A stretch of DNA of 64,000 nt from NCBI RefSeq assembly GCF_021044935.1, contig NZ_JAJNMP010000001.1, positions 496,001 to 560,000 on the forward strand, in the 5' to 3' direction. Below are positions 1-7,772 of the stretch, in pieces. Below the pieces are notes generated by a model. It did no database searches. It worked only from the letters and a program-made list of their open reading frames with translations, and was not told the origin of the DNA. Positions within the stretch are counted from its first letter, which is position 1. Every line of letters starts with the position of its first letter. This DNA is from Agromyces cavernae. GTDB taxonomy: Bacteria > Actinomycetota > Actinomycetes > Actinomycetales > Microbacteriaceae. A program made the translations under genes and the position numbers.

Positions 1-92
1 GTCGTCCAGGCCTGCCAGACGAGATCGCGGGGCGCGTCGAAGACGCGGGTGATGGAGAACTGCTTGCTGCCGGTTGCCGTCTGCTCAGGCAT
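1..92 (-). CDS. SRPBCC/AHSA1-domain protein, N-terminal fragment
   Basis: The first 30 codons of a minus-strand gene that runs off the left edge of the window. The visible protein begins MPEQTATGSK and continues with ITRVFDAPRDLVWQAW, the usual first strand and helix of AHSA1-type SRPBCC (START-like) domains, which bind hydrophobic ligands. Its ATG (90-92) overlaps the last 8 bases of the upstream ArsR gene, so the two are translationally coupled. ArsR-SRPBCC pairs are a common actinobacterial arrangement in which the repressor controls its neighbour. The ligand cannot be inferred. Confidence 0.8.
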   Translation of the reverse strand, partial: MPEQTATGSKQFSITRVFDAPRDLVWQAWT

Positions 93-426
93 CGGTCTGT
101 CCTTTCAGTTCGCGGAGTCGCTCGTCGAGCGCGTCGAAGCGCTCGTTCCACTCGTCGCGGTGGCGTTCGACCCAAGCGGATGCCTCGTCGAGCGGTTCGG
201 TGCGGAGGGTGCACCTGCGCCACTGCGCGTCGGCAGTGCGTTCGATGAGGCCCGCACGCTCGAGCACCTTGAGGTGCTGCGAGATCGCGGGTCGGCTCAT
301 GGCGAACGGCTCGGCCAGTTCGCCGACGGTCGTCGGCCCGCCGCGCAGGCGCGAGATGATCGCGCGCCGCGTCGGGTCGGCCAGCGCCTGGAACACGAGG
401 CTGAGCTCGTCGCCCACAGCTGCCAT
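85..426 (-). CDS. ArsR-family winged-helix repressor
   Basis: A 113-residue protein that is almost entirely an ArsR-type winged helix. The N-terminus has LVFQALADPTRRAIISRL, followed by the recognition helix region MSRPAISQHLKVLERAGLI at about residues 43-61. The cysteine metal-binding box of ArsR/SmtB sensors is missing, so it is more likely one of the metal-independent members paired with SRPBCC proteins. The ATG at 426 is preceded by AAGGAG. It forms an operon with the overlapping SRPBCC gene. A pair of inverted half-sites in its leader may be its own operator. Confidence 0.9.
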   Translation of the reverse strand: MAAVGDELSLVFQALADPTRRAIISRLRGGPTTVGELAEPFAMSRPAISQHLKVLERAGLIERTADAQWRRCTLRTEPLDEASAWVERHRDEWNERFDALDERLRELKGQTDA

Positions 427-427
427 G

Positions 428-457
428 TAAGCAACTCCTTATGTAATGATGTGCTTA
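428..457. promoter_or_regulatory. Putative ArsR autoregulatory inverted repeat
   Basis: TAAGCA and TGCTTA lie in inverted orientation, 18 bases apart, directly upstream of the ArsR start and flanking its ribosome binding site. The region is much more AT-rich than its surroundings. Spacing and position suit an autoregulatory operator, but this is inferred from symmetry only. Confidence 0.45.
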
Positions 458-647
458 ACTGTAGGCAGGTGCGGATGCTGCGTCAACCCCCGATCCCGCG
501 AAGCAGGAAGTCCCCCGCCCCCGACACGTCGGCGGCGCGGCCGTGGCGCGGCCGCGGCGCGTCGGGTTGCACCGAGTTCCTGCATCGGGTGGCGTGGTCG
601 AGCAGGCGAAAGCCGGTGTGGCGGCGCGCCGGTGATGGCGTCGCCGG

Positions 648-1487
648 TCACGTCGACGGCCGCACCACCCCGTGCTCGTACGCGTAGACGACGGCGTGCA
701 CGCGGTCGCGCAGGCCGAGCTTCATGAGCACCTTCGAGACGTGCGTCTTCACCGTCGCCTCGCCGACCCAGATGCGCCCGGCGATCTCGGCGTTCGAGAG
801 ACCCTCGGCGAGCAGTGCGAGCACCTCGCGCTCGCGGTCGGTGAGGCTGGCGAGCTCCGCCGGCATTCCTGCCAGTGTTGCCGCTCCGAAAACAGGAACT
901 CGGGCGGCGCGGCCGTCTCTGCTTCCTGTTTTCGGTGCCGGCTCGGCGTGTCTTCCTGTTTCCGGAGCGGTGGGAGCGGTGGGAGCGGTGGGAGCGGTGG
1001 GAGCGGTGGGAGCGGTGGGCGCGGCGGGCGGGGCGGGAGCGGGAGCCGAGGGCGGCGTGCCGCGGCGCGCGACCGCCTCGATGACGCGGCGGGTGACATC
1101 GGGCGAGAGCAGCGCGTCGCCCCGGGCGACGACCTGCACGGCCTCGATCAACTGCTCGGGGCTCGAGTTCTTCAGGAGGAACCCGCTCGCGCCCGCCTCG
1201 AGTGCGGCGAAGAGGTAGTCCTCGCGGTTGAACGTCGTCAGCACGAGCACGGCGGCGTCGGATGTCGCGTCCGCGGTGATGCGTCGCGTGGCCTCGAGTC
1301 CGTCCATGCCGGGCATCTGCACGTCCATGCACACCACGTCGGGCGCGAACTCCATGACCGCGGCGATCGCGGCGGCGCCATCGGCTGCCTCGGCGACGAC
1401 CTCGATGCCGTCCTCGGAGTCGAGGATCGTGCGGAACCCGGCGCGCACGAGCGCCTGGTCGTCGACGACGAGCACGCGGATGCTCAC
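648..1487 (-). CDS. NarL/FixJ-family response regulator with expanded linker
   Basis: A DNA-binding response regulator. Residues 1-125 are a receiver domain: VLVVDDQALVRAGF at the start, the phospho-acceptor Asp in VCMDVQMPGMDGL near residue 54, and LVLTTF and FLLKNSSPEQL later. Residues about 210-275 are a LuxR-type helix-turn-helix (LTDREREVLALLAEGLSNAEIA, then ATVKTHVSKVLMKLGLRDR). The linker is unusually long, about 70 residues. It holds six APT tripeptides and a stretch encoded by an 80-bp dispersed repeat. The gene overlaps the histidine kinase gene by 4 bases (ATGA), so kinase and regulator are co-translated. Target genes are unknown. Confidence 0.93.
   Translation of the reverse strand: MSIRVLVVDDQALVRAGFRTILDSEDGIEVVAEAADGAAAIAAVMEFAPDVVCMDVQMPGMDGLEATRRITADATSDAAVLVLTTFNREDYLFAALEAGASGFLLKNSSPEQLIEAVQVVARGDALLSPDVTRRVIEAVARRGTPPSAPAPAPPAAPTAPTAPTAPTAPTAPTAPETGRHAEPAPKTGSRDGRAARVPVFGAATLAGMPAELASLTDREREVLALLAEGLSNAEIAGRIWVGEATVKTHVSKVLMKLGLRDRVHAVVYAYEHGVVRPST
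886..965 (-). repeat. 80-bp dispersed element, copy A, inside the response-regulator gene
   Basis: Contains CCGAAAACAGGAA at one end, then two copies of TTCCTGTTTYCGG in the opposite orientation separated by about 18 bases. The same architecture and nearly the same second half occur at 46214-46294 inside an iron-type permease gene. Both copies are translated in the same frame: here as PETGRHAEPAPKTGSR and following residues, there as PKTGRRADAAPETG. It lies directly beside a 9-bp tandem repeat. Confidence 0.75.
964..1017. repeat. 9-bp tandem repeat (six copies) encoding (APT)n
   Basis: Six perfect copies of GGAGCGGTG, read on the minus strand as alternating Ala-Pro-Thr codons in the response-regulator linker. 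The unit is a multiple of three, so copy-number change would lengthen or shorten the linker without a frameshift. Confidence 0.95.
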
Positions 1488-2839
1488 TTGGGCACCTCCT
1501 CGTCCCGCCGCATCGGGAATCGCGCTCGCACGAGGTACCCGCCGCGGGCGCGCGGCCCCAGTTCGATGGTTCCTCCGGCTGCGGCGACGCGCTCGCGCAT
1601 TCCGAGTTGCCCGAGGCCGTTGCCCGGGACATCCGTCACCCCGTGACCGACCGCGCGCGTGACGCTGCCCGTGTTCGTCACCTCGATCTCGAGCGTCTCG
1701 TCGGACCAGCGCACGCGGACGTCGGCCGTGGCTGCCGCACCGGCGTGCTTGCGCACGTTGGTCAGCGCCTCCTGGACGATGCGGAAGGCGCTGAGCCCGA
1801 CCACCGGCGACACCGGCCGCGGTTCGCCCACGATCGCGAGGGTCGTCGGCAGCCCGCCTGCCGTCGACTCGGCGACGAGTTCGTCGATGCGGTCGACGCC
1901 ACGGGTCGACGTGCTCGTGATCGCGGGCTCATCCATCAGGGCGAGCGCCGGCGCGACCGCGACCTCACCCGTGTCGGCCGTGCCGCGCAGCGTGCCCAGC
2001 AGCCGGTGCAGTTCGTCGACGGCATCGCGCGCGCTCGACTCGATCGCCGAGAGCGACGCCGACGCCGCATCGGGATCCTTCGCGAGCACCCGCCGCGCCG
2101 CCCCGGCCTGCACGCCGATCACCGAGACATGGTGGGCGACCACGTCGTGCAGTTCGCGGGCGATGCGCAACCGCTCGATGGCGACCGCCTGCACGCGCGT
2201 GCGCTCGCGCTCGGTCGCGAGCTCGGCGGTGCGCTGCTCGAGCTCCGCCCGAGAGCGTGCCGAGCGGTACGCGTTGTCGCCGAAGTACCACGCGCCGCCG
2301 AAGTAGAGCAGGTTGGTGAGCACGTTGATGAGTCCGTAGGCGACGTACGGCGAGAGAGCGCCGTCGCGCGGCAGGTCGGGAAGGTAGTCCTGCACGGCCG
2401 AGTAGAAGATCAGCCCCCAGAAGAGCCACGCGAACATGCCCACGACGATCACGCCGCGCACGATCGTCGCGCGCCGGCGACTGCGGCCCCAGGCGCCGAC
2501 GGTGTAGATCGCGACGAACAGGCAGATGTTGCTGATGAGTGCCTCGCCGGCCATCGTCACCGCGCCGACGATGAAGGCGACGGATGCCACGAGCGCGACG
2601 ATCTCGGGTTGCAGACGTCGCGCGGCGAGGGGGAGCGACATCGCGGGCACCCAGATGACGGAGGCCCACCAGGGGCTGTCCTCGCCCCATCCCGTGATGC
2701 GGTAGAGCACGACGCTCGCCGAGAGCCCGACGAGCAGCACCAGGGCGAGCACGAGGTCGTTGCGCAGGCCGGCGCGGCCCGGCCGGGGGCGCACCCACTC
2801 GACGCCGTCGATCACGGGCGGTGCCGGGATTGCGCTCAT
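1484..2839 (-). CDS. NarL-type sensor histidine kinase
   Basis: A 451-residue membrane sensor kinase. Several hydrophobic segments between about residues 25 and 195 form the membrane input domain; there is no large extracellular loop. A short coiled coil (AELEQRTAELATERERTR) leads into a HisKA_3 dimerisation domain with the phospho-acceptor His in IARELHDVVAHHVSVIGVQ at about residue 231. The HATPase_c domain has the N box in VQEALTNVRKHAG and the G box in GNGLGQLGMRERV. It overlaps its response regulator by 4 bases. The few outside loops suggest it senses a membrane or cell-envelope signal; the actual signal is unknown. Confidence 0.93.
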   Translation of the reverse strand: MSAIPAPPVIDGVEWVRPRPGRAGLRNDLVLALVLLVGLSASVVLYRITGWGEDSPWWASVIWVPAMSLPLAARRLQPEIVALVASVAFIVGAVTMAGEALISNICLFVAIYTVGAWGRSRRRATIVRGVIVVGMFAWLFWGLIFYSAVQDYLPDLPRDGALSPYVAYGLINVLTNLLYFGGAWYFGDNAYRSARSRAELEQRTAELATERERTRVQAVAIERLRIARELHDVVAHHVSVIGVQAGAARRVLAKDPDAASASLSAIESSARDAVDELHRLLGTLRGTADTGEVAVAPALALMDEPAITSTSTRGVDRIDELVAESTAGGLPTTLAIVGEPRPVSPVVGLSAFRIVQEALTNVRKHAGAAATADVRVRWSDETLEIEVTNTGSVTRAVGHGVTDVPGNGLGQLGMRERVAAAGGTIELGPRARGGYLVRARFPMRRDEEVPK

Positions 2840-2980
2840 TCCTCAACGCTAGCGAGCGGGTCGGGAAGGGTCATCCGTCGTGCGGCGGATTCGGCGGGGC
2901 GCGTCCGGGTAGCGCCGGAGCCGCGCCCGGGCATACGCTCTGGATGCCGAGGGCACGTGCGCCGATCGGAGGGATGCGCG

Positions 2981-4717
2981 ATGGGGGTTGCACCGGACGA
3001 TTCGCCGGGCACGCCCTCGCGCGCGGCCGAATCGTGGTTCGCCGCACGCTGGCGCCGCATCCGTGGGGTGTTCCGGCGCGAGACACTCGGCAAGGACGCC
3101 CTGGCCGGCACCATCCTCGGCGTCGAGAGCGTTCCCGACGGGCTCGCGATCGGCCTGCTCGCGGGGGTCAACCCGGTAGCGGGCCTCTACGCCTTCCTGT
3201 TCGGGCTGGCGGGCGCCGCGCTGGCCACCAGCAGTTCGTTCATGGCGGTGCAGGCGACCGGGGCGATGGCGCTCATCGTCTCGGACACCGATCTCGGCAC
3301 GCGGCCCGACCCCGATCGCGCGCTCTTCACGCTCGCGATGCTCACGGGAGTGTTCATGATCATCGCGGGACTGCTCAAGGGCGGTCGGATGCTGCGCTTC
3401 GTGCCCACCGCCGTCATGGTGGGCTTCGTCACCGCGGTCGGCGTGAACATCGTGCTCGGACAGCTGACGAACCTGACGGGATACGCGGGAAGGGGCGCGA
3501 ACCGGCTCTTCCGCGCCGTCGACACGTTCGCGCACGTGTGGCTGTTCGACCTGCCGACCCTGATCGTCGGGATCGTGACGATCGCGCTCATCGTCGTGCT
3601 CACGCGGACACCGCTGCGTTCACTCGGCCTCGTGGTCGCGATCATCGTCGGGTCGGCGCTCGCCGCCCTCTTCACGTACGTGTTCGACTGGCCCGTGCTC
3701 ACCGTCGACGATGTCGCCGACGTGCCGACGGGGCTGCCGCTCCCGGTGCTCCCGAGCCTCGACGATCTGGCGTACCTGGCGGTGCCGGCGCTGTCGCTCG
3801 CGTTCGTCGGGCTCGTGCAGGGCGCCGCCGTCGCCGCCGGTGTTCCGAACGCCGACGGCAAGCCCGCTGATGACTCGCGCAACTTCATCGGCCAGGGTGT
3901 CGGCAACATCGTCTCCGGCGTGTTCCGGGGCATGCCCGTCGGCGGCTCGATGTCGGCGTCGGCGCTGACCGTCGCTGCGGGCGCTCGCACTCGACTCGCG
4001 CTGTTCATCGCGGCCTCGGTGATGGCGGTGGTCATCCTCGTGGCATCGGGCATCGTCTCACTCGTCGCGATGCCGGCGCTCGCCGGACTGCTCATCGTCG
4101 TCGGGGTGAAGGCGATCAAGCCCGCGCGCATCCTCTCGGTCGTGAAGACCGGGCCGTTGCAGTCGGCGGTCATGGCCGTCACCTTCGCGCTCACGCTCAT
4201 CATCCCCCTGCAGTTCGCCGTGCTCGTCGGGGTGGGGCTCGGCATCATCCTGTTCGTGGCCCAGCAGTCGAACCGGCTCAGGGTGCGCCAGCTCGAGTTC
4301 CACCCCGAAGGGCGTCTGCGGGAGATCGATCCGGTGCCGGTCCTGCCGCCGCACGAGGTCGTGGTCCTCCAGCCCTACGGCAACATGGCTTACGCGAGCG
4401 CTCCCGTCCTGGAGGCGCAGTTGCCGAAGGTCGAACCGGCGTCGCGGGGATCGGTGGTCATCCTGCGGCTTCGCGGCATCGACGAGCTCGGCCTGTCGTT
4501 CGTCGCGGTGTTCGACCGCTACCTCGACGACCTCGAGAAGAACGACTCGACGCTGTGGTTCGTGATCGCCGGCGAGCGGATCCGCGGCCAGCTCGAGGCC
4601 GGGGGCCTGCTCGAACGACTCGGACCCGATCGCGTCTACGAGAGCTCGGAGTGGGTCGGCGAGGCCGTGCACCGCGCGCACGAAGACGCCGGGGAGTGGG
4701 TGCGTCAGCGGCGGTGA
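2981..4717 (+). CDS. SulP-family anion transporter with STAS domain
   Basis: A 578-residue SLC26/SulP permease. The N-terminal half carries the family signature LAGTILGVESVPDGLAIGLL and about 11-12 hydrophobic segments (residues about 40-430). The C-terminus (about 450-560) is a cytosolic STAS domain (VVVLQPYGNMAYASAP...GSVVILRLRGIDELG). Such proteins carry sulfate, bicarbonate or other small anions; the substrate cannot be read from sequence. The ATG at 2981 was chosen because GGAGGG lies 7 bases upstream. An open frame continues upstream, but it is antisense to the histidine kinase and has no family similarity. The gene is convergent with the PIG-L gene. Confidence 0.92.
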   Translation: MGVAPDDSPGTPSRAAESWFAARWRRIRGVFRRETLGKDALAGTILGVESVPDGLAIGLLAGVNPVAGLYAFLFGLAGAALATSSSFMAVQATGAMALIVSDTDLGTRPDPDRALFTLAMLTGVFMIIAGLLKGGRMLRFVPTAVMVGFVTAVGVNIVLGQLTNLTGYAGRGANRLFRAVDTFAHVWLFDLPTLIVGIVTIALIVVLTRTPLRSLGLVVAIIVGSALAALFTYVFDWPVLTVDDVADVPTGLPLPVLPSLDDLAYLAVPALSLAFVGLVQGAAVAAGVPNADGKPADDSRNFIGQGVGNIVSGVFRGMPVGGSMSASALTVAAGARTRLALFIAASVMAVVILVASGIVSLVAMPALAGLLIVVGVKAIKPARILSVVKTGPLQSAVMAVTFALTLIIPLQFAVLVGVGLGIILFVAQQSNRLRVRQLEFHPEGRLREIDPVPVLPPHEVVVLQPYGNMAYASAPVLEAQLPKVEPASRGSVVILRLRGIDELGLSFVAVFDRYLDDLEKNDSTLWFVIAGERIRGQLEAGGLLERLGPDRVYESSEWVGEAVHRAHEDAGEWVRQRR

Positions 4718-4765
4718 CTCGCATCCGGGTCGTGAGTCGGCGCCGCGACATCCGACCCGCTCGAT

Positions 4766-5611
4766 CTAATGCGAGAGCGGATCGGCCCCGAGGTCGCGCA
4801 CGTGGTAGAACTCCTGGTCCCACAACGAATAGACGAGCCAGGTGGGCAGGATGTACGCCTCGGGCATGAAGTTCGCCTGCGACGCGTGGATGGTCCATCC
4901 CTCGTGCTTCTTCGCCACCTCGGCGGCCATCGCGTACTCGGGCTTCGGCTGGTTCTCGACGACGAACGCGCCGGTCTCACCGCCGAACGCGGCGAGCGCG
5001 CCTGAGGGGCTGATCGTGTAGACGACGTGGTCGGGACCGGTATACGAGCCGTCGGATGCCTCGAGCTCGGCGATCGCGAGTTCGGTGATGCGTCCCATCT
5101 CCATGTGGTCGGGGTGGCCCGTCGCGCCGGACTCGGGCCAGAAGGCGACGACGATGTCGGGGCGCACACGCCGCATCTCGGCGACGACGCGGGCGACGAG
5201 CTCGTCGTCGGCTTCGGGCACGCCGCCGTCGGGGTAGTCCCACACGACGTGGCGGTCGACGCCGAGGTTGAAGCTGTTCTTCAGCGCTTCGGCCTTGCGG
5301 ATGTCGCCGAGGTCCTCCTGCCGCGCGACCACGGGCGTCTGGTGGCCTGCCTCGCCCTGCGTCGCGGTGATCATCGCGGTGTAGGCGCCGTCGTGCTGCT
5401 TCGCGCGGAAGAACAGCCCGTTCACGGTCTGCTCGTCGTCGGGATGGGCGAAGACGCCGAGCACCCGGGTGCCGCCCAGTTCGCCGATGACCGAGTCGAC
5501 GCCCTTGGCGGTGGGCTCGTAGAACAGGTGGCGGCCGGCCCAGTAGGCCCCGCCGACGAGGGCGAGGACGACGGCGACGACGACGATGAGCGCGACGGTG
5601 CGCTTGCGCAT
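4766..5611 (-). CDS. Membrane-anchored PIG-L (LmbE-like) deacetylase
   Basis: A 281-residue protein with an N-terminal transmembrane anchor (VALIVVVAVVLALVGGAYW, residues about 5-24), so the catalytic domain probably faces outside. The zinc-site motif AHPDDE lies at about residue 59 and the second ligand motif GHPDHMEMG about 100 residues later, as in LmbE/MshB N-acetylglucosaminyl deacetylases. The family removes acetyl groups from GlcNAc-type substrates; the external location suggests a cell-wall glycan or glycolipid. It is transcribed divergently from padR across a perfect palindrome, so PadR may repress it. Confidence 0.88.
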   Translation of the reverse strand: MRKRTVALIVVVAVVLALVGGAYWAGRHLFYEPTAKGVDSVIGELGGTRVLGVFAHPDDEQTVNGLFFRAKQHDGAYTAMITATQGEAGHQTPVVARQEDLGDIRKAEALKNSFNLGVDRHVVWDYPDGGVPEADDELVARVVAEMRRVRPDIVVAFWPESGATGHPDHMEMGRITELAIAELEASDGSYTGPDHVVYTISPSGALAAFGGETGAFVVENQPKPEYAMAAEVAKKHEGWTIHASQANFMPEAYILPTWLVYSLWDQEFYHVRDLGADPLSH

Positions 5612-5723
5612 GGTGGGTGCTTTCGGGTTCGGGATGCCGCCGGGTGGCGGCTTCGGGTGCGGAGCATCGTAACCCGGGAGGTGCCGAACGCCGAATCGCA
5701 TTCGGCATCCAGGTGCCTCTTGC

Positions 5724-5747
5724 GAATAGGAAGATATCTTCCTATTC
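5724..5747. promoter_or_regulatory. Perfect 24-bp palindrome, putative PadR operator
   Basis: The half-site GAATAGGAAGAT is followed at once by its exact reverse complement, giving a 24-bp palindrome with no spacer. It lies 7 bases before the PadR ATG and about 110 bases upstream of the divergent PIG-L gene. PadR regulators bind AT-rich palindromes in their own promoters, so this is the obvious candidate operator for both directions. Confidence 0.8.
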
Positions 5748-5754
5748 TTTCTCC

Positions 5755-6111
5755 ATGGCACGCAGACGTGAAGGCCGACTGCTCGACCTCGAGATGCACA
5801 TCCTCGCTGCAGGCATGGAACTGCAGGGCGAAGACGGCGACTTCTACGGGTTCGCGCTCGCGAAGCGCATCGCCGAGTACAGCGACTCGAGCGCCCTCAC
5901 CGCGCACGGCACGCTCTACAAGGCGCTCGCCCGCCTCGCCGACGCGGGCCTGCTCGAGCCCACGTGGGAGGACGCCGCGCTCGCCGAGGCCGAGGGCCGA
6001 CCGCGACGACGGCTGTATCGGGTGACGGGCGCGGGCGAGCTCGCCCATCGCGCCGAGCTCGGTGCGCGTGCCGCGGCCGAAGCTCGGCAGCCGAAGGCGG
6101 CGTTCGCATGA
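5755..6111 (+). CDS. PadR-family transcriptional regulator
   Basis: A 118-residue winged-helix regulator. MARRREGRLLDLEMHILAAG is followed by FYGFALAKRI and HGTLYKALARLADAGLLEP, the PadR recognition helix and wing; the short C-terminal helix mediates dimerisation in this subfamily. The ATG at 5755 begins just after a perfect palindrome, so the transcript leader is very short. Its stop overlaps the start of the next gene (ATGA), which in turn overlaps the third, making a three-gene operon. PadR proteins of this size often repress adjacent membrane-protein genes. Confidence 0.9.
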   Translation: MARRREGRLLDLEMHILAAGMELQGEDGDFYGFALAKRIAEYSDSSALTAHGTLYKALARLADAGLLEPTWEDAALAEAEGRPRRRLYRVTGAGELAHRAELGARAAAEARQPKAAFA

Positions 6112-6875
6112 ACAGCGAGCTGATCGGGCAGGCCGTCGTGCTGCCCACGGCGGCCGACCGCATCGATGCCGCCGTGCTCGGGTGGTGCCGCTGGTACACG
6201 CGCGACCTGCCTGAGCAGGTCGCGACCGGCCGGATCGCGGAGCTCGCCTCCGACCTCCACGAGCAACGCGCCTTCGCCGCCGAGACCGGCGGCCCCGGGG
6301 CATCCCGGGCGATCGTCGGGCGGATGCTTCGCGGCATCCCGGCCGACCTCGCGTGGCGGCATGCCCGCCTCCGGCGGGCTGCGCTCACGGCCCCTCGCGG
6401 TACGTTCCCCCTCGCGCTGCCCGCGCTCGCGCATCTTGCCACGGCGCTGCTCATCGCGTGGGGCGTGCTCGTCGTCGTGCGCACGTCGGCGAGCATGGGG
6501 TCGGGCGATTGGGCGGGTGCGTGGGACCTCGTCGCAGCCGGGATCGTCGGGCTCGCGATGGCGCTCCTCGGGGCGGTGCTCACGGCGATCCCCCGGCTGC
6601 GCTGGTTCGGCGCACTCTGGCTCGCCGGCGCGAGCTACGTGCTCATCCGCTTCGGCATGTACACGCTCATCGCCTCGAGCGTCACCCTCGGCGAGTTCTA
6701 CACGTCGGCCCTCGCCCAGGCCATCCTCGTGAATCGCAGCCTCGCCGCCGCCGGCGTGACCTTCTTCGTCGCGATGGCCGCGTGGTGGCTGCCAGCGGCG
6801 AGATCGCTCTGGGGATCGAAACCTCGTCGAACGGATGTCGCCACCGAGCCCTTCACCGAAGGAGTCGGCGCATGA
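6108..6875 (+). CDS. Membrane protein of a PadR-linked operon
   Basis: A 255-residue protein with a soluble N-terminal region of about 95 residues (including a DLHEQRAFAAETGG stretch) followed by about four to five hydrophobic segments between residues 100 and 235. No catalytic motif is visible and I do not recognise the family with confidence. Four-base overlaps tie it to padR upstream and to the secreted Cys/Trp-rich protein downstream, so it probably acts in the membrane with that protein under PadR control. Confidence 0.8.
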   Translation: MNSELIGQAVVLPTAADRIDAAVLGWCRWYTRDLPEQVATGRIAELASDLHEQRAFAAETGGPGASRAIVGRMLRGIPADLAWRHARLRRAALTAPRGTFPLALPALAHLATALLIAWGVLVVVRTSASMGSGDWAGAWDLVAAGIVGLAMALLGAVLTAIPRLRWFGALWLAGASYVLIRFGMYTLIASSVTLGEFYTSALAQAILVNRSLAAAGVTFFVAMAAWWLPAARSLWGSKPRRTDVATEPFTEGVGA

Positions 6876-7738
6876 ACCTGCAACGCATCGCCGCGATCGT
6901 CGCGATCTCGGGTGCCGTGCTCGGCGGAGCATCCGTCGTCGCACTCGGGGCAGCCGCCTACGCGGCCGGTCAATCCACGCCGGTGACGTCCGCGGAGCCC
7001 ACGCACCACGGCGCGGTCGGCGTCGACTCGGCGCCGACCGAGCAGCCTCCGGCGCCCGAGGTCGCGACACCGCCCGCGGTCGCCGAGGCGAGCGACGAGC
7101 GCCTCCCCGGCACCGGGCCGATGGCGGCCGACTACAACCCGTACCTCGAACCGGGCGACCCCGAGTACGTCAGCCCCGAGGAACGCGCCGAGTACCTCGG
7201 CCAGGACGCGGTCGTTCGCCAGTGCATGAACGACGCGGGATTCGAATACCTGCCGAACCTCTGGTGGATCGACGAGGGCCCGCAGCCGAGCGGGCTCGAC
7301 TTCGAGACCTCGGTGCTCTGGACGCAGGCCCTCTACGGACCCGACATCTACAACCCCGGAGGAGGGTGCGCCGACGTCGGCGTCGCTGCCGCCGAGGCCG
7401 CTCGCGCGGCGGGAACACCGCTCACCGCCCCGGTGCCGCCCGACGATCCCTCGAAGCCGACGCCGCGCGAGAGATCACTGGAGTACGAGGAGGCCGTGCG
7501 CGAGTGCATGGCCGAGGCCGGCTTCGACGTGCGCTACTTCGAGTGGTGGAACCCCGAGCACCAGCCGTCCGACCCCAGGGTCGACCCACGCATGCCCGCG
7601 GACCTGGGCGACGAAGCCCAGGCCGCATGGGGCGCGGCCATGGGCGGCGACGCCGGTGGAGGTGCGGCCTACCGTTGGCAGGACGCCGGCTGCTCGGGGT
7701 ACGCGACGCACGTCACCGGCAACGACAACATGCACTGA
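6872..7738 (+). CDS. Secreted protein with two Cys-Met/Ala-Gly/Trp-Trp domains
   Basis: A 288-residue exported protein: N-terminal signal (IAAIVAISGAVLGGASVVALGAAAYAAG), a Pro/Glu-rich linker to about residue 85, then two similar domains. Each has C-M-x2-A-G-F, then W-W about 9 residues on, and ends about 60 residues later in G-C (CMNDAGFEYLPNLWW...GGGC and CMAEAGFDVRYFEWW...DAGC). The two conserved cysteines per domain could form a disulfide outside the cell. A single-domain relative is encoded at 12654-13361. I do not recognise the family. It is the last gene of the padR operon. Confidence 0.8.
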   Translation: MNLQRIAAIVAISGAVLGGASVVALGAAAYAAGQSTPVTSAEPTHHGAVGVDSAPTEQPPAPEVATPPAVAEASDERLPGTGPMAADYNPYLEPGDPEYVSPEERAEYLGQDAVVRQCMNDAGFEYLPNLWWIDEGPQPSGLDFETSVLWTQALYGPDIYNPGGGCADVGVAAAEAARAAGTPLTAPVPPDDPSKPTPRERSLEYEEAVRECMAEAGFDVRYFEWWNPEHQPSDPRVDPRMPADLGDEAQAAWGAAMGGDAGGGAAYRWQDAGCSGYATHVTGNDNMH

Positions 7739-7772
7739 GCTGGGGGCCGTGGGGCGCCGGCCCGGCGCGTTG

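Noticed and set aside
964-1017. Short tandem repeats considered as a CRISPR-like array.
   Set aside because: The units are 9 bp, contiguous and without spacers, and encode a regular APT linker in an intact gene.
1607-2980. An upstream extension of the SulP frame by about 450 codons.
   Set aside because: It is antisense to the histidine kinase and has no transporter similarity; GGAGGG before the ATG at 2981 supports the shorter protein.
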